From: Enterococcus viikkiensis
Lineage (GTDB): Bacteria > Bacillota > Bacilli > Lactobacillales > Enterococcaceae
Length of the DNA stretch: 64,000 bases
Direction of reading: 5' to 3'
Assembly: GCF_005405345.1 (NCBI RefSeq)
Contig: NZ_BJDW01000008.1
Coordinates: 1-64,000 of the forward strand
In this document: piece by piece, positions 54,432-61,636 of the stretch
Layout of the letters: each line of letters starts with the position of its first letter
Numbering within the stretch: position 1 is the stretch's first letter
Program-made: the position numbers and the translations under genes
Notes under the pieces: model-generated
What the model saw: only the letters and a program-made list of their open reading frames with translations
What the model was told of the DNA's origin: nothing
Database searches by the model: none

Positions 54432-56096
54432 TTAACTATTAGAATCCTTTAAAAAAATATTTCCAGTCTTGGAAGAAACGGTGATTTTCGCAGTTTCAGT
54501 CGCGAATCGTTGAAAATGCAGCGTTTTTTGATTTCCTTCGTTTCTTTCTTGAATCGTCTCGCAATTCGCGAAGCGGTAATTGATCGTTCCTTGATCCGTT
54601 TTCCCCGTTCCTTTTAAGCCTAGCCCTCTAGGTAACGCGACTTTCACATCCCCGTCGACAGCACTAGCTTTGATTTTTTTCAAGGTTTCATTTCCAGCAG
54701 TAATCTTGATGTCGCCATTGATCGTAGCATAGTCACCACTAATGATCGCCGCTTTGGAAATAATCGTGCCATTGACCGTCTCAATCGTTGACTCGAAAAC
54801 ATCGCCAGCTCGCAGTTCGATCTGATTATTAGTCCCTTGGATCTCTAAGCTCGTCGCGTCGATATCGTCAATCCTAATAATACCTGCAGTGGACTTAATC
54901 AATACTTCTTTAGCTGCCAATTCTTCAACCCGCAGATCACTAGTCAAGAGCTGCAACTTTGCCTGTTGATAGTGGCGCCTTGGCAAGTAGAAGGTCACGG
55001 TCGCTTCCACTCGTTTATTCGGTACATGAAACAGAATCTGATCATCGTCAATCTCGATCTGGCTGCGTTCCAAGAAAGCCTCCAACGGGTCCGCGTCCTC
55101 AATGGCAGCGAATAACGTGACTTCAGCATCGACTTTCACGTCATTAACCGTTTCATCGGTCCACGCCTTGAGAATAACTTTGCCCTTGGCAAGCTTGATA
55201 TCCAGTAAGGTTGCATCGATCGACTCAAATAAGAATTGATGGCTAAAATGTACATTTCTACGCTGCGGCATCTGCTTGTCTATGTCCTTGAAAGCCCCAC
55301 TCCCACTAACTGTTTCAGAAACTGTCTGAACAGTTTTACTCATTAATCGTTCTAATCGTCCCACAAAATTTTGCGGCTCTTCCGTTGATCGATTCAGTGG
55401 TGGATAATGCTGCTGGTCAAAATCATCGGGGATTCCGAAAAAGTTTGGTGTTTCTTCTGAGGCTGTATAATACTCCGTCTCTGGGGTTTCACGTGCTTGC
55501 TTTAGTTGTTGAATCTCTGACTCTAGCTGTTCTATTTCTTCTTTTAATTGCTGATAGCGTGACTGATTTTCTACTGAAATGATGCCTAACTCTGCTTCCA
55601 GATTCAGTTCACGGTATTCTTCCTGATTGTCTCGCAGCTGCTTGCTTTTTATTTGCAACGTTTGATCGAGCTCAGCAATTTTTTCCGTTACTGAGTCCTG
55701 TTGGTTAGTGGATTCAGTTGTGTCCATATGTTCCCATTCATTGAGTAAGCTAGTTACGCTATCGGTAGGTTGCGACGCAGGTTTGATTTCCAGTTCGGCT
55801 TTTTCAGCTACTTTTGACGCACTAACCGTTGACGAGTCTGACTTAGATCCGGCTTCGATAACTACGGTTTCGGTTTTCTCTTGAGGGAATTCTGGTTCTG
55901 CTTCCATAGTTGGTTTACTTTCCTCTGGTTTTTCAGTCCCCAATTCAGCTGGCAACGGCATATCTGCTATCACTGCTTCTGCTGATTGATCCACTGCAGC
56001 GGGCTTTTTTTCAAGATGTTCTAATAAATCTAACCCTTCTTCAGATGACAAGATTCCTTTTTTAATTGCTGCCAAGATTTGTTCCCGTTCATTCAT
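54432..56096 (-). CDS. liaX: DUF4097-domain stress sensor LiaX
   Basis: The 554-residue protein has a short N-terminal helical motif (EREQILAAIKKGILSSEEGLDLLEHL), an acidic Glu/Ser/Thr-rich linker, a coiled coil (about 140-205, many KEEIEQLESEI-type heptads) and a C-terminal DUF4097 beta-helix (from about 290, including INGDIKITAGNETLKKIKASAVDGDVKVALP pattern). Order and length (E. faecalis LiaX is about 530) fit LiaX, which is released or surface-exposed, senses antimicrobial peptides and tunes the LiaFSR response. It has no signal peptide, as in LiaX. It is first in the liaXY operon. Confidence 0.8.
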   Translation of the reverse strand: MNEREQILAAIKKGILSSEEGLDLLEHLEKKPAAVDQSAEAVIADMPLPAELGTEKPEESKPTMEAEPEFPQEKTETVVIEAGSKSDSSTVSASKVAEKAELEIKPASQPTDSVTSLLNEWEHMDTTESTNQQDSVTEKIAELDQTLQIKSKQLRDNQEEYRELNLEAELGIISVENQSRYQQLKEEIEQLESEIQQLKQARETPETEYYTASEETPNFFGIPDDFDQQHYPPLNRSTEEPQNFVGRLERLMSKTVQTVSETVSGSGAFKDIDKQMPQRRNVHFSHQFLFESIDATLLDIKLAKGKVILKAWTDETVNDVKVDAEVTLFAAIEDADPLEAFLERSQIEIDDDQILFHVPNKRVEATVTFYLPRRHYQQAKLQLLTSDLRVEELAAKEVLIKSTAGIIRIDDIDATSLEIQGTNNQIELRAGDVFESTIETVNGTIISKAAIISGDYATINGDIKITAGNETLKKIKASAVDGDVKVALPRGLGLKGTGKTDQGTINYRFANCETIQERNEGNQKTLHFQRFATETAKITVSSKTGNIFLKDSNS

Positions 56097-56352
56097 ATGG
56101 CTCTCTCCTTGTCGCTTTTTGCTATAAACCTATTATGCAAGAACTTTAGCCCTTCGTCATGGGTCGAAAGGACTATTTTTTCCTTAAAAAGACTGCCTTT
56201 CTGATGGCTAGAATAATTGACAGTCCAGCAGCAAGAGACTAAACTCATACATACCGTTGATCCATGACCCGCGAACTGAAAAGGGACACTACAATCGTCT
56301 AGCAAACCCCGATACCCTATTTACGTTATTTTTTGAAAGAAGGACTGTCTAT

Positions 56353-56772
56353 ATGCAAATTCGTGAAATGATTCCTCAAGATAGAAAACGTCTGCGGGAA
56401 CTTTATTTAGAGAGCCGCCGCCAGACGTTTTACTGGAATGATCCGCTACTGATGCACGAAGAAGATTTCGACCGGGATACGCAAGATGAGCAGATTTTCG
56501 TGGCGATCGAACAACAGCAGATCGTGGGCTTTATTTCTATTTATCTACCAGAAAACTTTATCCATTGCTTGTTCATTCAGCACGAGTTTCAAGGTCTGGG
56601 CATCGGGCATTTGCTGATGCAGCAAGCCAAAAAAGTTACCCAGCGACCGATTCGGTTAAAATGTTTGTCTCGCAACCTTGGGGCACTCGCCTTTTATGAA
56701 AAAGAAGGCTGGCAAAAAGTCCATGAAGTGAAGCTTCACGATCCTTATTGGGAAATGATTTTTCAAGACTAA
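56353..56772 (+). CDS. GNAT family N-acetyltransferase
   Basis: The 139-residue protein shows the GNAT fold: QIREMIPQDRKRLRELYLE start, FVAIEQQQIVGFISIYL (beta4), then the acetyl-CoA loop QHEFQGLGIGHLLMQQA and LKCLSRNLGALAFYEKEGWQKV. The acceptor is unknown. The ATG at 56353 has AAGAAGGA before it; the longer frame from 56257 was rejected for lack of a site. Confidence 0.85.
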   Translation: MQIREMIPQDRKRLRELYLESRRQTFYWNDPLLMHEEDFDRDTQDEQIFVAIEQQQIVGFISIYLPENFIHCLFIQHEFQGLGIGHLLMQQAKKVTQRPIRLKCLSRNLGALAFYEKEGWQKVHEVKLHDPYWEMIFQD

Positions 56773-56892
56773 AAAGCTGGCTTTTCTTATTAAGAATCCT
56801 TTGATTTTCCAACGGGATTTACAAACGAAACCGTTTACATCACTTCTAGCCAATAGTAGACTTAATTTATACTCGAATTAGGACGTGATGAC

Positions 56893-57726
56893 ATGGATAT
56901 CAAAGCGATCGTACTGGACATCGACGGTACATTATTAACTTCAAAAAAAAGGATCTCTCCAAAAACGAAGCAGGCCTTGCTCGATGCCCAAGAAAAAGGG
57001 ATCAAAGTGATCTTAGCTTCCGGTCGCCCTACGACAGGAATGTTTGAACTGGCTGAGCAACTAGAAATGGCGAAATATGAAGGTTATCTCGTTTCCTATA
57101 ACGGTTCTCGCGTGACTGATTGCAAGACCAAGAAAGTCTTGTTCAATCAAGCCATGAGTGTTGAAACCGGACAAGCGATCTTGGAACACTTAAAAAAATT
57201 CGATGTGATGCCGATGATTGACAAAGAAGACTATATGTATGTAAATGACGTTTACAACAATAACTTGGAGTTGCCGGAGGGCGATTTCAATATCATTCGA
57301 TATGAATCCCGCGGCGGCAATTTCAAGCTATGCGAAATTGATGATCTCGCGGCCTTCGCCACTTTTCCAATCAATAAAATTTTGATCGCGGCCCAATCAG
57401 AATACTTGCAGGAAAATGTTGAAGCGATTCACGCACCTTTTGATGAAGTTGTGACTGCCGCTTTTTCGGCCCCTTTCTATTTTGAATTTACGGATAAAGG
57501 GATTGATAAAGCGAAGGCTTTAAACACCGTTTTTCCTGCTTTGGGAATTCATTCTTACAATATGATTGCTTTTGGCGATGGTCAAAATGATCGTACTATT
57601 ATCGAATACGCCGGTATCGGTGTCGCAATGGGCAATGCTGTTGAGGAACTAAAAGCGGTGGCTGATGACGTGACCCTTTCCTGTGATGAAGATGGGATTG
57701 CGGCCGGTTTGGCAAACTATTTATAA
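56893..57726 (+). CDS. HAD-IIB sugar phosphatase, YidA-like
   Basis: The 277-residue protein has AIVLDIDGTLLTSKKRISPKT, LASGRPTTGM, the C2b cap, and FGDGQNDRTIIEYAGIGVAMGNAVEELK near the end. These are the motifs of Cof/YidA phosphatases, which act on phosphorylated sugars such as erythrose 4-phosphate or alpha-glucose 1-phosphate. AGGACG precedes the ATG. It is followed at once by a bidirectional terminator. Confidence 0.87.
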   Translation: MDIKAIVLDIDGTLLTSKKRISPKTKQALLDAQEKGIKVILASGRPTTGMFELAEQLEMAKYEGYLVSYNGSRVTDCKTKKVLFNQAMSVETGQAILEHLKKFDVMPMIDKEDYMYVNDVYNNNLELPEGDFNIIRYESRGGNFKLCEIDDLAAFATFPINKILIAAQSEYLQENVEAIHAPFDEVVTAAFSAPFYFEFTDKGIDKAKALNTVFPALGIHSYNMIAFGDGQNDRTIIEYAGIGVAMGNAVEELKAVADDVTLSCDEDGIAAGLANYL

Positions 57727-57742
57727 TCCGGTCCAAGTCAAC

Positions 57743-57785
57743 AAAAAGTTCCCCACATTCAATCTCAAATGTGAGGAACTTTTTT
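57743..57785. terminator. Bidirectional terminator
   Basis: A 17-bp stem AAAAAGTTCCCCACATT/AATGTGAGGAACTTTTT (one mismatch) with T runs lies between the HAD gene and the convergent Mga-like remnant. Confidence 0.88.
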
Positions 57786-58486
57786 CATTTCTTAGCACTT
57801 TTACTTTTAGCTTCGGACAGCTCATTGACTAAATTTTGGCTGTCGACAATTGATTGTGGCATCACATAAGGGTCCATTGAGACTAGTGGAAAGACTTCCG
57901 GCACGCCTTCTCTTGTTCCTGTAGTAATCAAGCCATCGTAAGTCAAGATTTTTTGGAATAGAGCACCATTATCCTCTAGTGACCCTTCATAATGATGGGT
58001 TTCAAAATTACCATAAATAATCTGGCTGATAATTTTCATAATAAATTTTTCTTCCGTTGGCGAGAGATCAGAAACAAGCAACAAATGGACCGTTTCCTCT
58101 TGGTTAGTCATCTCTTCTAAACTATCGACTTCCTCAGTCAATAAAAGATAGACATAATTTGTAATAAAGTCCTCTGTTTTATAAAATTGATGCGTTTGAA
58201 TAAGTTCTGTGACCGTCTCAGTCACCTTATCCACCGTATACTTATGCATAATTCTGACCATCCGCAAAAAGACCGCCCGATTTTTTCGCAGAATCGTCAA
58301 AAAATCTCGATTTTCGTCATAATGATAAACATCGTTCACTAAAACTGTCGTCAATTCCCTATGGCACGCTTCATCTACCGATTTGCCTAACAATTGGATG
58401 AAGCGATCCAACAAGTTTAAATGTACCTCAAACAACTGTCGGTAACGTGGATGGTCGTCATTGGTTCTTAGTATAAGTGTAACTAT
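57785..58486 (-). pseudogene. 5'-truncated Mga-like regulator (C-terminal half)
   Basis: The frame is open from 58486, just after a TAA (58487-58489), to a stop at 57785, but has no ATG or ribosome site at its start; the first possible start is a TTG at 58435. The 233 codons read as the C-terminal half of a Mga/PRD-type regulator: helical PRD-like segments (YRQLFEVHLNLLDRFIQLLG) then an EIIB-like domain (VHLLLVSDLSPTEEKFIMKIISQIIYG; YDGLITTG), the same order as at 16.3-17.8 kb. The DNA-binding part is missing. The break lies next to the persulfide gene module. Confidence 0.6.
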
Positions 58487-58536
58487 TTATCTGTACGACT
58501 TCTTGATAATACATCCAAAATTTGATTTAAATTCAT

Positions 58537-58857
58537 TTAGAAAGTGGTCATGTACATACTCAATTCTTTTTTTAATTGGGGTTGCATATGAACGCCAACG
58601 ATTTGCTTTACAAACTGTCCGTCTTTCAAAATAAGCATCGTAGGAATACTTTGAATGCCATATCGTTTAGCAATTTCTGGATACTCGTCTATATTCACTT
58701 TACTCATTTGTAATTCTGCTGCCGTATATTCTTTCTCCAATTCTTCCAAAATTGGGGTTTGCATTCTACACGGCCCACACCAAGGAGCCCAAAAATCAAC
58801 TAAATGCAAGCCTTTTTTGATTGTAAGATCGTAGGTTTTTTCTGTTAATTCTTTCAT
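58537..58857 (-). CDS. Thioredoxin
   Basis: The 106-residue protein has the active site DFWAPWCGPCRMQTPIL (WCGPC near residues 26-30) and the cis-proline SIPTMLIL. It is last in the CstR operon, 13 bases after cstR, and should reduce protein persulfides and disulfides made by the sulfur enzymes. It is probably not the housekeeping thioredoxin. No terminator is seen after it, which fits a rearranged border. Confidence 0.88.
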   Translation of the reverse strand: MKELTEKTYDLTIKKGLHLVDFWAPWCGPCRMQTPILEELEKEYTAAELQMSKVNIDEYPEIAKRYGIQSIPTMLILKDGQFVKQIVGVHMQPQLKKELSMYMTTF

Positions 58858-58870
58858 ATTTTTTCCATCC

Positions 58871-59131
58871 TTATTTTTTGATAATCATGTTAATTGCTTG
58901 TTCCACTTTCTGCGATTGTTTATCTAAATCTAATTCCGGATGGTCTAAACACGACTTCAAATTTTCAGCGACAATCATTCCCATAATCCGGTCAACACTC
59001 GATCTAACAGCACTTAATTGGGTTATAACATCAATACATTCTTTTTCTTCCTCAATCATTTTCTGAATCCCACGTAGCTGACCTTCTGCGCGCTTTAAAC
59101 GATTCAGAACATTTTTATCACAAGTCCCCAT
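58871..59131 (-). CDS. cstR: CstR-type persulfide-sensing repressor
   Basis: The 86-residue all-helical repressor belongs to the CsoR/RcnR/CstR family. Cys32 (EEKECIDVITQLSA) and Cys61 (MGMIVAENLKSC) are kept, but the histidine of copper-sensing CsoR is replaced by Asn (ENLKSC). This is the CstR signature: the two cysteines form a di- or trisulfide link on reaction with persulfides and the protein leaves DNA. The rhodanese and CoA-disulfide reductase neighbours support this. Two ATACCC/GGGTAT repeats in the window are its likely operators. Confidence 0.9.
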   Translation of the reverse strand: MGTCDKNVLNRLKRAEGQLRGIQKMIEEEKECIDVITQLSAVRSSVDRIMGMIVAENLKSCLDHPELDLDKQSQKVEQAINMIIKK

Positions 59132-59135
59132 AGGC

Positions 59136-59432
59136 TTAGGCTAATTCTCCTTTCCATGCGGACATACCACCCATCACATTGACCACTTCATAGCCTTCAC
59201 TACTTAAAAAATCACAGGCCATTGCTGAACGTCCGCCAGATTGACATATAATATAGTATTTTTCATTTTTACTTAACAAATCAATGTGTTGCTGTAATCC
59301 GCTTAAAGGAAGTGTCTTAGCGGATGGAATATGACCTCTTTCAAACTCATCTGCTTCTCTAACATCAATAATTGTCACTGAGTCTGCTTTAGACTTTTGA
59401 TAAAATTCATCTGCACCAATTGAACTAAACAT
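59136..59432 (-). CDS. Single-domain rhodanese sulfurtransferase
   Basis: The 98-residue rhodanese has VTIIDVREADEFERGHIPSAKTLPL and the active loop IICQSGGRSAMAC, with the Cys that carries the persulfide. GGMSAWKGELA closes the domain. It overlaps the end of the upstream CoA-disulfide reductase gene by 8 bases and lies 4 bases before cstR. It moves sulfane sulfur to thiols such as CoA or thioredoxin. Confidence 0.9.
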   Translation of the reverse strand: MFSSIGADEFYQKSKADSVTIIDVREADEFERGHIPSAKTLPLSGLQQHIDLLSKNEKYYIICQSGGRSAMACDFLSSEGYEVVNVMGGMSAWKGELA

Positions 59433-61080
59433 ATTTTATATCCTCCGGTCTCACTGCTTTATATAAAGAAAATGCACCATCTAAGTTTTCTACTTTAAAT
59501 CCAGCTTGTTTTAAAATTCTCTCGCCGACATAGCTTCTCAAACCGCTATGACAACTTATAATATATTCTTTTGTTGGGTCCAATTCAGAAACTCGGCAGC
59601 GTAAATCATTTAGTGGGATATGAATCGCTTCTTTAAAATACCCATTAGCTAATTCGCTTTTTTCTCGAACATCCAATAAGACCTTTCCTTTAGCGAGTTC
59701 TTCTGTCACTTCGTACCATTGAATTGTGTTACTTAACCCTTCGATCTGGTTCAGAGCGACATATCCAATCATATTGACTGGATCTTTTGCAGCACCAAAT
59801 GGTGGCGCATAAGAAAATTCTAATTCAGGTAAATCAAAAACAGTAAGCCCACCTTTAATCGCTGTAGCTAGAATATCGATCCGCTTATCAATCCCTTTTT
59901 CACCAATTCCTTGGGCGCCATAAATTTCACCCGTTTTAGGATTAAATACTAATTTTAAAACTACTTCTGTCGCTCCAGGATAGTAACCTGCATGATCCTT
60001 TCCAGAGATATGAACAACTGCCACATCAAGCCCAGCCAGTCTAGCAACACGCTCACTTAATCCTGTTGAAGCAGCACTCAAACCAAAGACACGAACAATT
60101 GCCGTACCAATACTTCCTTTATTTTTGCGATTCAATCCGGCAATCACATCCGCGACTTGTCTACCTTGTCGATTAGCTGGGGACGCCAAAGAAATTAGGG
60201 CATCTTCACCCGTGATTTGTTGTTTGACTAAAATCGCATCTCCTACTGCATAAATATCTGAAAGATTCGTTTGATACTTATCATCAACCAAAATGCCTCC
60301 ACGTAATCCTAATTTGATTCCTGCGTCTTTCGCTAGAGTCGTTTCAGGTTGAACCCCTACTGACAAAATGGTTAAATCTGATTGCAATTCAGTTCCATCC
60401 TCTAAAACAACCAATTTCCCTTGGTTTTTAAATTCTGTAGCCGATTGCGAAGTAATCACTTCTACTCCTCTGCTAACTAATTCATTTTTAACAAAAGCAG
60501 CCATTTCTTCATCTAATGGAGGCAAAACGTGAGGAGCTTTTTCAATAAGAGCTACTTCCAAGCCACGTTTTTTTAAGTTTTCTGCCATTTCTAACCCAAT
60601 GAATCCAGCACCGATCACAATTGCTTTTTTAGGATCTTCCTGATCTATATTTGCCATTATTTTATCCAAATCAGGTACATTTCTTAAACTATAAACATTC
60701 GTTGCTTCGGCTAATCCAATAATCGGTGGAATAAATGGTTTGGCTCCTGGTGATAAAATCAACTTGTCATAAGATTCTGTCATCATTTGATCGTTGTGTT
60801 TAATTGTGACTGTTTTATCCGCGGGATTGATTGCTGTCACTTCATGATAAGGTCTCACATCTAAATTAAAACGTGCACGTAAAGCCTCTGGCGTTTGTAC
60901 TAATAAACTGTCTCTAGCTTCAATTTCTCCTGATACGTAGTAGGGTAAGCCGCAATTGGCAAATGAAACAAATGGCCCTTTTTCTAAAATAATAATTTCA
61001 GCATCTTCCATTAATCGACGTAATCTAGTCGCAGCTGACATTCCTCCAGCGACTCCACCTACGATAATAATTTTTGTCAT
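59425..61080 (-). CDS. CoA-disulfide/CoA-persulfide reductase with C-terminal rhodanese
   Basis: The 551-residue flavoprotein has an FAD domain (KIIIVGGVAGGMSAATRLRRL), Cys43 in SFANCGLPYYVSG, an NAD(P)H domain (IVIGAGFIGLEMAENLKKRG), a dimer domain (SYAPPFGAAKDPVNMIGY), and a rhodanese domain with Cys510 (ISCHSGLRS). Such CoADR-RHD proteins reduce CoA persulfide or polysulfide to CoA and H2S. The ATG at 61080 has GAGGAGG before it and lies 2 bases after the upstream rhodanese stop. Confidence 0.92.
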   Translation of the reverse strand: MTKIIIVGGVAGGMSAATRLRRLMEDAEIIILEKGPFVSFANCGLPYYVSGEIEARDSLLVQTPEALRARFNLDVRPYHEVTAINPADKTVTIKHNDQMMTESYDKLILSPGAKPFIPPIIGLAEATNVYSLRNVPDLDKIMANIDQEDPKKAIVIGAGFIGLEMAENLKKRGLEVALIEKAPHVLPPLDEEMAAFVKNELVSRGVEVITSQSATEFKNQGKLVVLEDGTELQSDLTILSVGVQPETTLAKDAGIKLGLRGGILVDDKYQTNLSDIYAVGDAILVKQQITGEDALISLASPANRQGRQVADVIAGLNRKNKGSIGTAIVRVFGLSAASTGLSERVARLAGLDVAVVHISGKDHAGYYPGATEVVLKLVFNPKTGEIYGAQGIGEKGIDKRIDILATAIKGGLTVFDLPELEFSYAPPFGAAKDPVNMIGYVALNQIEGLSNTIQWYEVTEELAKGKVLLDVREKSELANGYFKEAIHIPLNDLRCRVSELDPTKEYIISCHSGLRSYVGERILKQAGFKVENLDGAFSLYKAVRPEDIKYV

Positions 61081-61082
61081 AA

Positions 61083-61397
61083 TTATTTTCCTCCTCTTAT
61101 TTGACCTGTCCATTGGCTCATACCACCACGAATATTTACTACGTTATACCCTTTTTTCTGTAATATTTTTGCGGCTTTTTTACTGCGCATCCCTGATTGA
61201 CAAATCACATAAACGTCCTCAGTCAAACTCCCTTTATAGTCATCTATCTTATTTAATGGAACATTTTTAGCTTTCAATATATGCCCTGACCGGTATTCTC
61301 CCGGCGTCCGTACATCAAGTAAATGAATCGTGTTTTTTACTCTTTCTTGCAACTCAGTTACTGAAATACTTGGTACTGTATTAAACAATCCAAACAT
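61083..61397 (-). CDS. Single-domain rhodanese sulfurtransferase
   Basis: The 104-residue rhodanese is the first gene of the leftward operon. It has IHLLDVRTPGEYRSGHILKAKNVPL and the active loop YVICQSGMRSKKAA, with GGMSQWTGQIRGGK at the end. It is a second rhodanese of similar size to the one at 59136 but not a recent copy. AGGAGAG precedes the ATG. Confidence 0.9.
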   Translation of the reverse strand: MFGLFNTVPSISVTELQERVKNTIHLLDVRTPGEYRSGHILKAKNVPLNKIDDYKGSLTEDVYVICQSGMRSKKAAKILQKKGYNVVNIRGGMSQWTGQIRGGK

Positions 61398-61426
61398 GCT
61401 ATCTCTCCTTTATTAAAGCATTTTAC

Positions 61427-61471
61427 ATACCCTGTTGGGTATATTAAACTATGGTTTCAATAAAATGTCAA
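61427..61471 (-). promoter_or_regulatory. Leftward sulfur-operon promoter with CstR operator
   Basis: TTGACA (61466-61471) and TTTAAT (61443-61448) are 17 bases apart on the minus strand. The inverted repeat ATACCCTGTTGGGTAT (61427-61442) lies right after the -10 box, over the expected start site. Its halves match known CstR sites. Confidence 0.85.
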
Positions 61472-61518
61472 CAGATTTTATTTCCGAATAAATAAATATA
61501 TTATTTTCGAAATTAGGA

Positions 61519-61547
61519 TTGACTTAAATACCCTCAAAGGGTATATT
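61519..61547 (+). promoter_or_regulatory. Rightward fusion-gene promoter with CstR operator in the spacer
   Basis: TTGACT (61519-61524), 17 bases, TATATT (61542-61547). The repeat ATACCCTCAAAGGGTAT (61528-61544) fills the spacer and touches the -10 box, so repressor and polymerase cannot bind together. Confidence 0.85.
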
Positions 61548-61636
61548 CACTTTTGTATATACAGATAAACTATGCCTGTCAACATTCTCTTTAGCAAAGA
61601 TTGGAATTAATTAACTACAGAATAGGAGCTAAAAAT

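Noticed and set aside
58871-59131. Copper-sensing CsoR
   Set aside because: The copper-binding histidine is Asn and the gene lies among persulfide enzymes, so CstR fits better.
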